Assembly: GCA_913778275.1 (NCBI GenBank) | Contig: CAJYWN010000010.1 | Span: 1 to 64,000 of the forward strand | DNA from: an uncultured Chryseobacterium sp. | GTDB lineage: Bacteria; Bacteroidota; Bacteroidia; Flavobacteriales; Weeksellaceae | Direction: 5' to 3' | DNA: 64,000 nucleotides | Shown here: in pieces, positions 1 through 7,314 of the stretch | Layout: every line of letters starts with the position of its first letter | Numbering within the stretch: position 1 is the first letter of the stretch | Translations under genes and position numbers: made by a program | Notes under the pieces: model-generated | What the model was told of the DNA's origin: nothing | Databases searched by the model: none | What the model saw: only the letters and a program-made list of their open reading frames with translations

Positions 1-413
1 CGGCGGCTCCGCCGCCGCGCCGAAACTAAGAAAATGAGCTCAGACAAAGCTTCAATCCGGGCTAGGATTGAAGTTGTTGCTTAAATGCCTGGATTTTAAA
101 CTGTTATTGCGCTATTCAGGAAATCAACAACAATCCTCCCTCTGACTTTTTGTAACCTTTTGGACTCCTTTCCGCGATCAATTCTTTTGTCTCTTTGCGG
201 TAAATAAATTATTACGGGAATTAATGATCTATAATTTTAATTCAATAATGAAGAATCCTCCTCTCCATTTTGCAAACTTTTGAACTTCTTTTCACGATCA
301 ATTCTATTGCATCTTCTCCGGCAAAAAACAAAATAATTATTTACTGCATTATTTCTTAGTGCATTTTAAAGGCCCGCATTTCAATATTTACTATTTTTAA
401 GAAAAATAAACCT
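1..413. other. Gene-free leader with hairpins and an imperfect direct repeat
   Basis: No convincing gene lies here. The first 18 bases are a GC-rich inverted repeat (CGGCGG, CTC, CGCCGCCG). A second hairpin has arms CTTCAATCC (50-58) and GGATTGAAG (65-73) but no T-run. Two imperfect copies of a block of about 75 bp start near 131 and 252, a period of about 121 bp; both contain GATCAATTCT. Promoter signals for the SDR gene at 414 are not clear. Confidence 0.5.
131..326. repeat. Imperfect direct repeat, two copies, about 121 bp apart
   Basis: Copy A spans about 131-205 and copy B about 252-326. By eye they match at roughly three quarters of positions, sharing AATCCTCC, a CTTTTG block, CGATCAATTCT and a following C-rich end. 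On the minus strand both can be read as similar short peptides broken by stops, so they may be remnants of a duplicated small gene or an intergenic repeat family. Function is unknown. Confidence 0.45.
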
Positions 414-1295
414 ATGAATCTATACACACAACCCATGTTACGTGAAGATGCCTTGAAAGACAAAGTAGCCATCGTTACCGGCGGCGGGAGCGGACTGGGA
501 AAGGCAATGACAAAATATTTTCTCCAGTTGGGTGCAAAAGTTGTAATTACGTCCAGAAACCTGGAAAAGTTACAGGCAACAGCCAAAGAACTCGAAGACG
601 AAACTGGCGGAAAAGTTCTCAGCGTAGCATGTGACGTCAGAAGCTGGGATGAAGTGGAAGCGATGAAAGAAGCAGCTTTGAAAGAGTTCGGAAAAATTGA
701 TATTTTACTGAATAACGCAGCTGGAAATTTCATTTCTCCTACAGAAAGACTGACGCATTCTGCATTCGATTCCATCCTGGATATTGTTTTAAAAGGAACA
801 AAAAACTGTACCCTTTCTATAGGAAAACACTGGATTGATTCCAAAACACCCGGAACCGTTCTGAATATCGTAACTACCTATTCCTGGACAGGTTCTGCCT
901 ATGTTGTTCCGTCTGCCTGTGCCAAAGCAGGGGTATTGGCGATGACAAGGTCTTTAGCGGTAGAGTGGGCAAAATATGGAATCCGTTTCAACGCAATTGC
1001 TCCGGGACCATTTCCTACAAAAGGAGCGTGGGACAGGCTGCTTCCGGGAGATTTACAGGAAAAATTCGATATGAGAAAAAAAGTTCCGTTAAGAAGAGTA
1101 GGAGAGCATCAGGAATTAGCCAATCTTGCAGCATATCTGGTTTCGGACTATTCGGCTTATGTAAATGGAGAAGTCGTAACCATCGATGGCGGAGAATGGC
1201 TCCAGGGTGCAGGCGAATTTAATATGCTGGAAGATATTCCGCAGGAAATGTGGGATGCTCTGGAAGCGATGATTAAAGCTAAAAAGTCAAATTAA
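414..1295 (+). CDS. SDR family oxidoreductase, 2,4-dienoyl-CoA reductase-like
   Basis: A 293-residue short-chain dehydrogenase/reductase. The cofactor motif TGGGSGLG is at residues 22-29 and the NNAAG motif at about 100-104. The usual YxxxK pair is arranged as in mitochondrial-type 2,4-dienoyl-CoA reductase (DECR), with Tyr156 in TTYSWTGS and Lys171 in SACAKAG. The stretches VVPSA.AKAG and GPFPTKGA also match that subfamily. By family knowledge it uses NADPH to reduce dienoyl-CoA intermediates during oxidation of unsaturated fatty acids. It is cytoplasmic and monocistronic, followed by a terminator at 1446-1484. The subfamily is fairly sure; the exact substrate is inferred. Confidence 0.82.
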   Translation: MNLYTQPMLREDALKDKVAIVTGGGSGLGKAMTKYFLQLGAKVVITSRNLEKLQATAKELEDETGGKVLSVACDVRSWDEVEAMKEAALKEFGKIDILLNNAAGNFISPTERLTHSAFDSILDIVLKGTKNCTLSIGKHWIDSKTPGTVLNIVTTYSWTGSAYVVPSACAKAGVLAMTRSLAVEWAKYGIRFNAIAPGPFPTKGAWDRLLPGDLQEKFDMRKKVPLRRVGEHQELANLAAYLVSDYSAYVNGEVVTIDGGEWLQGAGEFNMLEDIPQEMWDALEAMIKAKKSN

Positions 1296-1445
1296 CTGTA
1301 AATTTTTAACCATTAAGATCCATTGGAGAAATTAAGAGTATTAAGTAGAAATCAAAAACCTTCTTAAACTATGGTGTTCCTTATTTTCAGGTTCAGGATT
1401 AAACCTTCAATGATTTTATAGTTCAAAAAAGCCTTTGATAAAAAC

Positions 1446-1484
1446 AAAAGTAGATTCTCGATCGGGAATCTACTTTTTTTATTT
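1446..1484 (+). terminator. Rho-independent terminator after the SDR gene
   Basis: The stem AAAAGTAGATTC (1446-1457) pairs with GAATCTACTTTT (1466-1477) around an 8-nt loop and is followed by a T-rich tract. It separates the SDR gene from the DUF2589 operon. Confidence 0.85.
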
Positions 1485-1543
1485 GGGTGATTTTACGGTT
1501 GAAATCCAGTTGAATCACTGAGATAGTTCACTAATTGGCGACA

Positions 1544-1551
1544 TACTTTTG
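1544..1551 (+). promoter_or_regulatory. Candidate -7 box of the DUF2589 operon
   Basis: TACTTTTG matches the Bacteroidetes -7 consensus TAnnTTTG and lies 35 bp upstream of the first ATG of the operon. A matching -33 TTTG at the usual spacing is not evident, so this is a weak to moderate call. Confidence 0.45.
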
Positions 1552-1585
1552 CAGTAGAAATTTTTACTAAAACAAATTCAAAAAC

Positions 1586-2455
1586 ATGGAAACATTAAAG
1601 TCGGTGTTGGAAGCAAACCACACCAAAAAATCAAAAAACGAATTAATTGACCTTTTAACAGGACTGGAAAAATCATTAACGCCTGCAGTGTACGAAAAAG
1701 TTTCAGGAATCGAAACTTCAGAACTTACCGCTCTGTCAAACAAAGAATTAATCAGCATCATCGAAGATTTTAAGAAGAATTACGATGAAAAATGGGAAAA
1801 ATCTTTTGCCGCAGTTTCGTCAGAAGTGATGAAAATGATTGCTGGAAAGATGGCTGCCGATGATCAAGTGTTCAAAACATCAGGTGCTGAAAGCGCAGAT
1901 TTTGCTGCAGAGCTGGGAAGTATCGATTTTGCAAAAATTATCGGAGGTCCTTTGGATGCATGTGTTAAAGCACAGTCTAACGCAGCAATCAGCACGGTGA
2001 ACTTCATCCAGCAGGTTGGTTTTGAAAAAGACGGAGAAGAAAACAAACTTCGTATGGCAGAATTCAAATACAAAAAGCATGTGCCGAATCCTGAATATAA
2101 AAACGAAGAAGAAACCCCGAATGTGGATCCTACTATCGAACAGGATGTGGAAATTTCCGTTCCATTCATTGCTTTACTAAATGTGCCAAGCTTTAGAATC
2201 GAAACCTGTGATGTAGATTTCAACGTGAAATTAAATTCCACCTACACAAAAGACGTAAGCGACGAGTTCGGGATTAAGGCAGGAGCTTCCGGAGGTTTCG
2301 GTCCGGTAAAATTCAATGTGGATGTATCGTACAAAAGAACTTCCAGCACAGGAATTAAAGTGGAAAAAGAATACTCCCTTGGAGTAAAAGTGAAGGCTAC
2401 CAATGACGAAATGCCTGCCGGACTGGAAAAAGTTCTTGGATTGCTTGCTCAATAA
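1586..2455 (+). CDS. DUF2589 domain-containing protein
   Basis: A 289-residue protein without signal peptide or membrane segment. The N-terminal 100 residues are charged and helical. The DUF2589 domain (about residues 108-285) begins with the typical IIGGPLDACVKAQ segment followed by TVNFIQQVGF, then a stretch rich in beta strand that includes VDVSYKRTSS near the C terminus. The molecular role of DUF2589 is not established. It is the first gene of a five-gene operon that also encodes a subtilisin-like protease and a small inhibitor-like protein, which suggests it may be a substrate or partner of the protease; that is inference. Start chosen at 1586, 35 bp after a -7 box. Confidence 0.85.
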   Translation: METLKSVLEANHTKKSKNELIDLLTGLEKSLTPAVYEKVSGIETSELTALSNKELISIIEDFKKNYDEKWEKSFAAVSSEVMKMIAGKMAADDQVFKTSGAESADFAAELGSIDFAKIIGGPLDACVKAQSNAAISTVNFIQQVGFEKDGEENKLRMAEFKYKKHVPNPEYKNEEETPNVDPTIEQDVEISVPFIALLNVPSFRIETCDVDFNVKLNSTYTKDVSDEFGIKAGASGGFGPVKFNVDVSYKRTSSTGIKVEKEYSLGVKVKATNDEMPAGLEKVLGLLAQ

Positions 2456-2470
2456 AACTTTTACGAGATC

Positions 2471-3187
2471 ATGATTAAATTATCAGATTACCTGGATTAT
2501 CTCAATAATGAGATAATTCAGGCTCGTAAAAAAGCAGACGAAAATGCAGTGGCCATTGCAAAAGAGTATGCGCAGCACGAGTATTTAAAGTATTTTAAAG
2601 TTCCGAGATATTCCCTTCCCAGCGTGAAAATGGATATTCCCATCAAAATCACCGACATTGATGCTGATGCAGATAGGGATTTTCCAATAAATGAACTCAA
2701 ATTAATTCATGATGTCAACGAACGGATTTATACGGTCAACAAAGAAAAACAGCTGAATATCCAGCCTATTTCCACAAAAAATATTCAGACGGAAGATTTC
2801 AAAACATTATTAAACTCGGTAAGAAGCGGTGGTTTGGAATATGCGAGATCATCAAAAGAAACCGAAACGCAAACTACGGTGAGCAGAATGTCTGTCGCAA
2901 AATCTATTGCTCCCATTCCGCAAAAACCAATATTAAGACCGATTGAAGGCACCTCTACAGAAGAAGAATCTATAGCATTGAAACAGATTTATACCGAAGT
3001 TTTGAACAGGTACAGTTTGATCAATTCAAAATTAAACAACATTTATATTGACCCGAATACCAATTCCGCCGAAGATAAAGATAAATTATTCATCAACCTT
3101 CATGTGGAAATGGAAGAAGAAGGCATCAGGATTATGTCTTACAAAGATAAAGACGGTAAAGAAATCGAACAGATAATTTTCGAATAA
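2471..3187 (+). CDS. Hypothetical protein of the DUF2589 operon
   Basis: A 238-residue soluble protein I cannot assign with confidence. It starts with a helical segment (about residues 1-45) and then a VPRYSLPSVKMDIPIKI stretch at about 44-60, with alternating hydrophobics and prolines. A low-complexity middle section follows. The C terminus (LFINLHVEMEEEGIR) is predicted-strand-like. It sits 15 bp behind the DUF2589 gene and its stop codon overlaps the next start by one base, so it is certainly co-transcribed. No signal peptide, membrane helix or catalytic motif is visible. It may be a partner of the DUF2589 protein. Confidence 0.72.
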   Translation: MIKLSDYLDYLNNEIIQARKKADENAVAIAKEYAQHEYLKYFKVPRYSLPSVKMDIPIKITDIDADADRDFPINELKLIHDVNERIYTVNKEKQLNIQPISTKNIQTEDFKTLLNSVRSGGLEYARSSKETETQTTVSRMSVAKSIAPIPQKPILRPIEGTSTEEESIALKQIYTEVLNRYSLINSKLNNIYIDPNTNSAEDKDKLFINLHVEMEEEGIRIMSYKDKDGKEIEQIIFE

Positions 3188-3765
3188 TGCAGGAACTTGT
3201 TCATCATACGATACAGAAAATTCAGGAGCTCTTTCAGCATTTTAATGATGTTCAGGAGTTGTATCTGTCGAAATCTTTCGATTTTGACGGAGAGTTTGAT
3301 GCTTTTCTTCATGAATTTTTAGAATATTTGAAAACCAAAGGAAATACCACCTGCGAATCTGAAGTGCTGAAGGTTATGAATATGATTTCAACGGTGAAAA
3401 GAGGATTCAATCCCGTTCAGCTGGAAAAAATTACCGGTGCCAAGCGTGAGCTTCAATGGGGCTTTTCATTCAGTGCGATGGAAAGTATCCACGGATTGCT
3501 GACGGAAATGTACAATAAGGAACAAAAAAAGCTGGATGAAGCGGAAGAAATCCTTTCAGGACTTATTGTTTCATTATACCAGAACGGATTTTTAGATGAA
3601 GATAAAGTAAAAGATCTCAATACAATCCCGAAAATTGAGATATTCTGGAATTCGCTTGTCAATCACAATACCCAAATTTTAGGAATCAACAAAAAACTGA
3701 GACTCAGCATGATTTCGGAAGATATATTCCTGGTTATCGAAAAAGTTCTTTTAAAATTAATATAA
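3187..3765 (+). CDS. Hypothetical helical protein of the DUF2589 operon
   Basis: A 192-residue, mostly helical, acidic protein with no recognised domain. The sequence alternates long amphipathic helices (EYLKTKGNT, KEQKKLDEAEEILSGLI) and lacks signal peptide, transmembrane helix and catalytic motifs. Its ATG overlaps the TAA of the previous gene by one base, and the protease gene starts 11 bp downstream, so translation is probably coupled within the operon. It could be an adaptor or antitoxin-like partner, but nothing in the sequence proves this. Confidence 0.7.
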   Translation: MQELVHHTIQKIQELFQHFNDVQELYLSKSFDFDGEFDAFLHEFLEYLKTKGNTTCESEVLKVMNMISTVKRGFNPVQLEKITGAKRELQWGFSFSAMESIHGLLTEMYNKEQKKLDEAEEILSGLIVSLYQNGFLDEDKVKDLNTIPKIEIFWNSLVNHNTQILGINKKLRLSMISEDIFLVIEKVLLKLI

Positions 3766-3776
3766 ACCAAAACGCC

Positions 3777-5033
3777 ATGGAAAAAGAAAGATACATTGTT
3801 GTACTGGAAGACCAGCAGAAAAAATCCCTGAAGAAAATAGAAAATGAATTGGAAGTTACCATTACCTCATCAGAGTTCCTTTCATCAGAAAACCGTTCCT
3901 ATCAGGTAATTGATAATGATAACGGCGTTCTCTATAAAAATTTAGGCGTTCTGGTCGTAGAAAATATGGATGAAGAGCAACTGAAAAGTGCCGTAAAAAA
4001 CGAATCGAATCCCATCGTCTATTTTGAAAAAGAAAAAGAGTTTTACTCTGCCGACGAATTATCAATCATCAATGAACTTAAAAAACAGTCCGCCGAAATC
4101 TCCGATAAAATTACGGAACTGGAAAAATACATCATCAGCAAACCTTTACCTCAGAAATCTCTTGTAGAATTGGAATGGGGATTAAAAGCGCTGAATATAG
4201 AAAATTCGCTCTACACAGGAAAAGGCATCGACATCTGTATTCTCGATACCGGAATAGAGTTGTCCCACCCGGATTTTTCAGGAAGAGCAATCGAAGGAAA
4301 ATCATTCATCAGCGGAGAAAGCTGGGACCGCGATCCGAATGGCCACGGTACCCACTGTGCAGGAATCGCTGCCGGAAACATCAGACTCGACAATGGAAAA
4401 CGGTACGGCATTGCCAGAGATGCCAATTTAAAAATCGCCAAAGTACTTTCCGATTCGGGAAAAGGAACAACGAGCAGTGTCATTGATGCCATAGACTGGG
4501 CCATTACAAAGAGATTCAGGATATTATCTTTATCACTGGCCTCGGCAGTAAAATTGAACGACACGCCATCGCCACTTTTTGAAACCGTAGGGGCAAGAGC
4601 GTTGGAAAACAACTGTATCATTATTGCCGCTGCCGGGAACGATAGCAGTCGGCCTTCAGTTCCAAAACCGGTTTCTTCTCCTGCCAATACCTCTTCCATT
4701 ATGGCAGTGGGTGCGATAGACGGGCAAATGAAAGTGGCCAGATTCTCTAATGCCGGATTGAATCCCGCAACAGGAGGCTGTGTCAATATCTGTGCTCCGG
4801 GAGTGGACATTATCAGCACATATCCTAAAAATGCTAAAAATAAAAGCAGCAATTATTACGCAATGAGCGGAACAAGCATGGCAACACCACATGTCTCCGG
4901 GATGATGGCCCTCTACATGGAACAGTTTCCTGAAAAATCCGCAAAAGAAATATGGGAACTGGCAGAAATCAAAGCTAAGCCAATCGAGGGCCTGAAATAC
5001 CGGGATATTGGCAGCGGACTAATACAGGCATAA
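3777..5033 (+). CDS. Leaderless S8 subtilisin-like serine protease with N-terminal pro-domain
   Basis: A 418-residue subtilase with a complete catalytic apparatus: Asp157 in ILDTGI, His190 in NGHGTHCAG, the oxyanion Asn288 in AAGND and Ser367 in SGTSMATPHVSG. Residues 1-90 look like an I9-type pro-domain (YIVVLEDQ, later YKNLGVLVVEN). Residues 92-120 form a helical linker. There is no signal peptide, so the enzyme should act in the cytoplasm like intracellular subtilisins, unless exported by an unknown route. It is the fourth gene of the operon and overlaps the next by one base. The next gene encodes a protein resembling the pro-domain. The substrate is unknown; operon partners are obvious candidates. 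Confidence 0.9.
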   Translation: MEKERYIVVLEDQQKKSLKKIENELEVTITSSEFLSSENRSYQVIDNDNGVLYKNLGVLVVENMDEEQLKSAVKNESNPIVYFEKEKEFYSADELSIINELKKQSAEISDKITELEKYIISKPLPQKSLVELEWGLKALNIENSLYTGKGIDICILDTGIELSHPDFSGRAIEGKSFISGESWDRDPNGHGTHCAGIAAGNIRLDNGKRYGIARDANLKIAKVLSDSGKGTTSSVIDAIDWAITKRFRILSLSLASAVKLNDTPSPLFETVGARALENNCIIIAAAGNDSSRPSVPKPVSSPANTSSIMAVGAIDGQMKVARFSNAGLNPATGGCVNICAPGVDIISTYPKNAKNKSSNYYAMSGTSMATPHVSGMMALYMEQFPEKSAKEIWELAEIKAKPIEGLKYRDIGSGLIQA

Positions 5034-5236
5034 TGATGAAAACATATATCGCAGTTCTTAAAAGAGATGCCGACTTTAAAAATCTTGAGAAAGAACTTAA
5101 AAAAAACAATATAAAACCGGCGGCTCACTACAAATCTATTGGAGTAGTAAAATTAAAAAGTGAAAAGCCGGTTTACCTGAAAGATTTTGAAGCGTATTTT
5201 ATCTCTGTGGAAGAAGATAAAGATTTGGGGATTTGA
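5033..5236 (+). CDS. Small I9-like protein, probable inhibitor or chaperone of the upstream protease
   Basis: A 67-residue protein whose start overlaps the protease stop (TAATGATG; the second ATG at 5036 is an equal candidate). It resembles the protease's own N-terminal domain: KTYIAVLKRDADFKNLEKEL parallels ERYIVVLEDQQKKSLKKIE, and YKSIGVVKL parallels YKNLGVLVV, followed by a similar acidic tail (SVEEDKDL against YFEKEKEF). Subtilase pro-domains of the I9 family fold the protease and inhibit it, and free-standing I9 proteins act as inhibitors, so this is probably a cognate inhibitor. The homology was judged by eye. Confidence 0.75.
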   Translation: MMKTYIAVLKRDADFKNLEKELKKNNIKPAAHYKSIGVVKLKSEKPVYLKDFEAYFISVEEDKDLGI

Positions 5237-5329
5237 TCAATGCATTCGGTTAAGATATTTCAGAATCAAAAAGAGTTTTAATTATTTATTAAAAGTATCC
5301 ATTAACTATGCTTTCTATAAGATAACCCT

Positions 5330-5337
5330 TATTTTTG
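5330..5337 (+). promoter_or_regulatory. Candidate -7 box for the EEP hydrolase gene
   Basis: TATTTTTG fits TAnnTTTG exactly and lies 23 bp upstream of the chosen ATG at 5360. The -33 element is poor. Confidence 0.4.
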
Positions 5338-5359
5338 TTTGTAACTAAAATAAATGATT

Positions 5360-6187
5360 ATGAATTACAGATTTTCAATCTTAACGATGATGATGTTTGC
5401 CTTAGGTTTTTCGCAGGATCTCAAAGTAATGAGTTTTAATATCAGGCTGAATGTAGATTCCGACAAAGAAAACTCATGGACAAACCGTAAACAGGATGTT
5501 GCAGATCTTTTGTCTTACTACCATCCGGATTATTTCGGGGTACAGGAAGCATTGCCAGAACAGATGAAAGACATAAAAAACGGATTGAAAAATTATGATT
5601 ACGTAGGAGTAGGAAGAGACGACGGAAAAGAAAAAGGCGAATTTTCTGCTATTTTCTATGATACAGAAAGATTGCAGGTGGTGAAATCCGGAACATTCTG
5701 GCTTTCCGAAACCCCTGAAAAGCCTTCTAAAGGATGGGATGCCGCACTGAACAGAATCTGTACCTACGTGCTTTTCAGAGATAAAAAATCGAAAAAAGAA
5801 TTCATGGCCCTGAACCTCCATTTTGATCATATTGGCAATGTGGCGAGGGTAAAATCTTCCGAGCTTATTTTAAAGAAAATCAAAGAACTGAATCCTAAAA
5901 ACTTACCGGTAACCGTGAGCGGCGATTTTAATTTAACCGAAGATTCGGAGCCGATCAAAATCATGTCACAGAACATGCAGGACAGCTTTTATCATTCAGA
6001 AACAAAACATTACGGACCAAAAGGAACATTTACGGCATTTAACGTTAATGAAATTCCGAAAGACAGAATCGATTATATATTTGTAAATGGTTTTAAAATT
6101 AAGTCCCACAGACACATCAATGACAGAAGGGAAAACCTCTTGTATCCGTCAGACCATTTTCCGGTACTGGCAGATCTGCAGTTTTAA
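5360..6187 (+). CDS. Secreted endonuclease/exonuclease/phosphatase (EEP) family protein
   Basis: A 275-residue protein with an N-terminal signal peptide (hydrophobic LTMMMFALGF, cleavage before QDLKV). The EEP fold motifs are present in order: MSFNIR near the mature N terminus, the metal-binding Glu in FGVQEAL, the SGDFN loop, the DRIDYIFV segment and the C-terminal SDHFPV. Family members hydrolyse phosphodiester or phosphomonoester bonds (nucleic acids, sphingomyelin, inositol phosphates); the substrate here cannot be told. Start set at the second ATG (MNYRFS), because the upstream MI adds nothing to the signal peptide. It is a single gene, convergent with the TetR gene 41 bp away. Confidence 0.85.
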   Translation: MNYRFSILTMMMFALGFSQDLKVMSFNIRLNVDSDKENSWTNRKQDVADLLSYYHPDYFGVQEALPEQMKDIKNGLKNYDYVGVGRDDGKEKGEFSAIFYDTERLQVVKSGTFWLSETPEKPSKGWDAALNRICTYVLFRDKKSKKEFMALNLHFDHIGNVARVKSSELILKKIKELNPKNLPVTVSGDFNLTEDSEPIKIMSQNMQDSFYHSETKHYGPKGTFTAFNVNEIPKDRIDYIFVNGFKIKSHRHINDRRENLLYPSDHFPVLADLQF

Positions 6188-6228
6188 TAAATAAATGAGA
6201 ATATTGCGATACTTGTAAGAACGTCATC

Positions 6229-6813
6229 TTACTCTGTCGCACGGTTCTTTCCCAACAGTCCATACAGAATCTTATCCCTGATCTCATCAGTAATTTCGGA
6301 GGTAGATTCTGTATTTCTTTTGAACCAGAAATAAGAATTATTGAGCGTGTGAAGAATAAATCTTGTGGTAAAAGCAGATGATCTTAGCTCCCATTTTTCA
6401 GCCTGATAGATTTCTGAAATCAATTCTTCTACTTCCTGCTGGTAATTTTTCCTCAGGGCTATAAATTCCGGAAGCCTTTCCTCCAGATGTTTCCATTCAT
6501 TGGAATAAATATGCGTTACATCGCGGTTTTTAAGAACTACTGATAAGTGTTTGTCAATGAACAGATTGAGTTTTTCCTTCGGCGGAACAGCGGTATTTTT
6601 TACTTCCTGGAGCTCATCGAAAAATTCCTGTGCAATACCGAAACAGATCCATTCTAAAATTTCCTCCTTAGAACGGATGTGGGCATACAATGAAGCTGCC
6701 TTGATATTGAGTTTTGTCGCCAAATCCCGTACAGAGCTGCCCATATAACCTTTCTCCTTGAAAAGTTCTACAGCAACATCTAATATTTTCTTTTGTTTTT
6801 CTTTAAGCTCCAT
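6229..6813 (-). CDS. TetR/AcrR family transcriptional regulator
   Basis: A 194-residue regulator. The N-terminal helix-turn-helix (about residues 8-55) reads ILDVAVELFKEKGY, SVRDLATKLNIKAASLYAHI. The C-terminal ligand domain is typical of TetR proteins linked to acyl-CoA or phenylacetyl-CoA sensing (EWKHLEERLPEFIALR). On the minus strand a -7-like box (TACTTTTG) lies at 6825-6832, very close to the start codon. The gene stands alone, but the window also contains a paa operon with a TetR-type palindrome at 16152-16165; this protein is the only TetR regulator seen here and is a candidate for that site. That link is inference. Confidence 0.88.
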   Translation of the reverse strand: MELKEKQKKILDVAVELFKEKGYMGSSVRDLATKLNIKAASLYAHIRSKEEILEWICFGIAQEFFDELQEVKNTAVPPKEKLNLFIDKHLSVVLKNRDVTHIYSNEWKHLEERLPEFIALRKNYQQEVEELISEIYQAEKWELRSSAFTTRFILHTLNNSYFWFKRNTESTSEITDEIRDKILYGLLGKNRATE

Positions 6814-7314
6814 CTGGTAAAAGGCAAAAGTAATTATTTTGATTGTAATATCCTGATTTCGGATTATGATTTTGATGTGATGATTATCATTGGCTACGAC
6901 GAATCTTCTATTTTTTTACAAAGAACAATCTAAAATGTTAGCATTTCATTTTATTACATAACATCTTAATCAATACTAAAGGTTTAACATAAAATAAAAT
7001 GAGACTTTTATTCAAACGGACTATGACTGTTCTTCCGATAAATTTATTTAAATCTTTAATAATCGGAAAATTTGGCTTTTTAAGTTATGTTGAAAATATA
7101 TTTTTCGGAAATTTTGTCGCTTTTTTTTGAAAAATTAATAATTGAACACTTTTTGCGATATAGCTTTCGAATTAAATGATTAAATGCGATGGAGGGCATC
7201 AGAAATTAGAGAACTGAATTTTTTTAAATTAATGTTTATAATACTTTAATGGTCTGAAATCTGATGTCTGAAATCAATACAAAAACTGAATTAAATCAAA
7301 AATATATATAGAAT
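6814..7314. other. AT-rich intergenic region upstream of clpB
   Basis: About 500 bp between the divergent tetR and clpB genes. It holds the tetR start region and, near 7249-7286, a doubled TCTGAAATC motif. A partial palindrome TGATGATTATCATT near 6876 vaguely resembles a Fur-type site but is too imperfect to call. No gene-like frame is convincing and no clear -33/-7 pair for clpB was found. Confidence 0.4.

Noticed and set aside
4211..4852. Long minus-strand frame opposite the subtilase gene
   Set aside because: It is antisense to a clearly coding region with catalytic motifs and has no recognisable features of its own.
6870..6895. Fur-like box upstream of the tetR gene
   Set aside because: Too few matches to the Fur consensus and no iron genes adjacent.
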